DNA from: Mycoplasmataceae bacterium | GTDB taxonomy: Bacteria > Bacillota_I > Bacilli_A > Mycoplasmatales > Mycoplasmoidaceae | Direction of reading: 5' to 3' | Assembly: GCA_031282725.1 (NCBI GenBank) | Contig: JAITDD010000027.1 | Coordinates: 1-41,536 of the forward strand | Length of the DNA: 41,536 bases | Shown here: positions 41,305 through 41,536 of the stretch, piece by piece | Position numbering within the stretch: position 1 is the first letter of the stretch | How the letters are laid out: each line of letters starts with the position of its first letter | Notes under the pieces: model-generated | Databases searched by the model: none | The model's input: only the letters and a program-made list of their open reading frames with translations | What the model was told of the DNA's origin: nothing | Made by a program: the position numbers and the translations under genes

Positions 41305-41536
41305 AGTTAACTTTTTGTTTTTTTGACGCTATATATATATGTATGGTTAAAAATAAAAAACCCGAAAAATCAACAAGAAAATTAGTACCTTTCGGCAAAC
41401 CACTTGAGGCACAAATCGTGAAAAAAACGGGAAATGTTGTGGTTATAATTATTAATAAAGAGTTAAACCCAGAAATGTTTGAAACAGGTAATGATAAAAA
41501 ATTCGATTCATTTCTTAAAATGTATTTAGAAGATAA
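41305..41536 (+). repeat. Dispersed repeat, copy 2 (cut by window edge)
   Basis: Matches 5267-5499 at about 97% identity, same orientation, 36 kb away. It includes the same promoter-proximal AGTTAACTTTTTG and TATATATATA stretch. Confidence 0.9.
41343..41536 (+). CDS. Coiled-coil family gene, copy 2, partial, intact so far
   Basis: 64 codons visible, beginning MVKNKKPEKSTRKLVPFGKP and reaching FDSFLKMYLED. Codon 40 is GAG, where copy 1 has the TAG. Within the gene the copies differ at six bases: two in one Leu codon and two others are silent, one is the nonsense change and one is Ile to Met. This pattern indicates that both copies were translated for most of their history. The charged repeat region would follow outside the window. 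Function unknown. Confidence 0.75.
   Translation, partial: MVKNKKPEKSTRKLVPFGKPLEAQIVKKTGNVVVIIINKELNPEMFETGNDKKFDSFLKMYLED

Overview
The window is AT-rich bacterial DNA from a Mollicute (mycoplasma-type organism) that uses UGA as tryptophan. Most genes stay open only if TGA is read through. Examples are metG, serS, pcrA, pflB, rpsG and six large surface proteins, and in pcrA and pflB the TGA sits at normal Trp positions of the family. Five predicted lipoproteins with mycoplasma-style lipoboxes, no cell-wall genes and a pyruvate formate-lyase pair fit a fermentative, host-associated mycoplasma. The 1419-residue BspA-type leucine-rich lipoprotein recalls mucosal or protist-associated mycoplasmas such as Candidatus Mycoplasma (Malacoplasma) girerdii. 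That species guess is inference and cannot be tested here.

Layout. 1-5190 (minus): start of an unknown gene, a short SufD-like protein and a 1533-residue lipoprotein. 5267-5890 (plus): copy 1 of a dispersed coiled-coil gene family, broken by a TAG at codon 40; copy 2, open at that codon, begins at 41343 and runs off the window. 5937-8803 (minus): tRNA-Ser(CGA), a probable DNA polymerase III delta subunit (holA), a four-helix membrane protein and an ATP-grasp ligase. 8867-9596 (plus): a small unknown gene followed by decayed fragments, one of them a truncated copy of its start. 9662-14939: metG (minus) diverges from a plus operon of a possible glycosyltransferase, an RDD membrane protein and the helicase pcrA. 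15035-18150: a tail-anchored unknown protein, two convergent lipoproteins and tRNA-Cys. 18215-23907: serS (plus), then the BspA-like lipoprotein (minus) lying 5 nt behind tRNA-Lys(CTT). 23921-26086: metallophosphoesterase and sufU (plus) converge on rpsL-rpsG (minus). 26264-32753: exported and coiled-coil proteins of unknown function, including one secreted protein whose frame is switched off by a nine-A tract. 32808-35755: pflB-pflA. 35783-40211 (minus): small membrane protein, lipoprotein, a stand-alone U32-type C-terminal domain and dnaX. 40265-41263: ABC-2-like permease.

Expression. Most first genes of transcription units have TATAAT, or a one-base variant, only 6-9 nt before the ATG. The same box lies 8-10 nt before the mature 5' ends of the three tRNAs, so these mRNAs should be leaderless or nearly so. 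This rule also fixes several start codons, such as those of pflB and the 308-residue protein at 27465-28391. Downstream genes are instead coupled by TAATG junctions or short overlaps; pcrA also has a Shine-Dalgarno sequence. I saw no insertion sequence, CRISPR array, rRNA or recognisable defence system.
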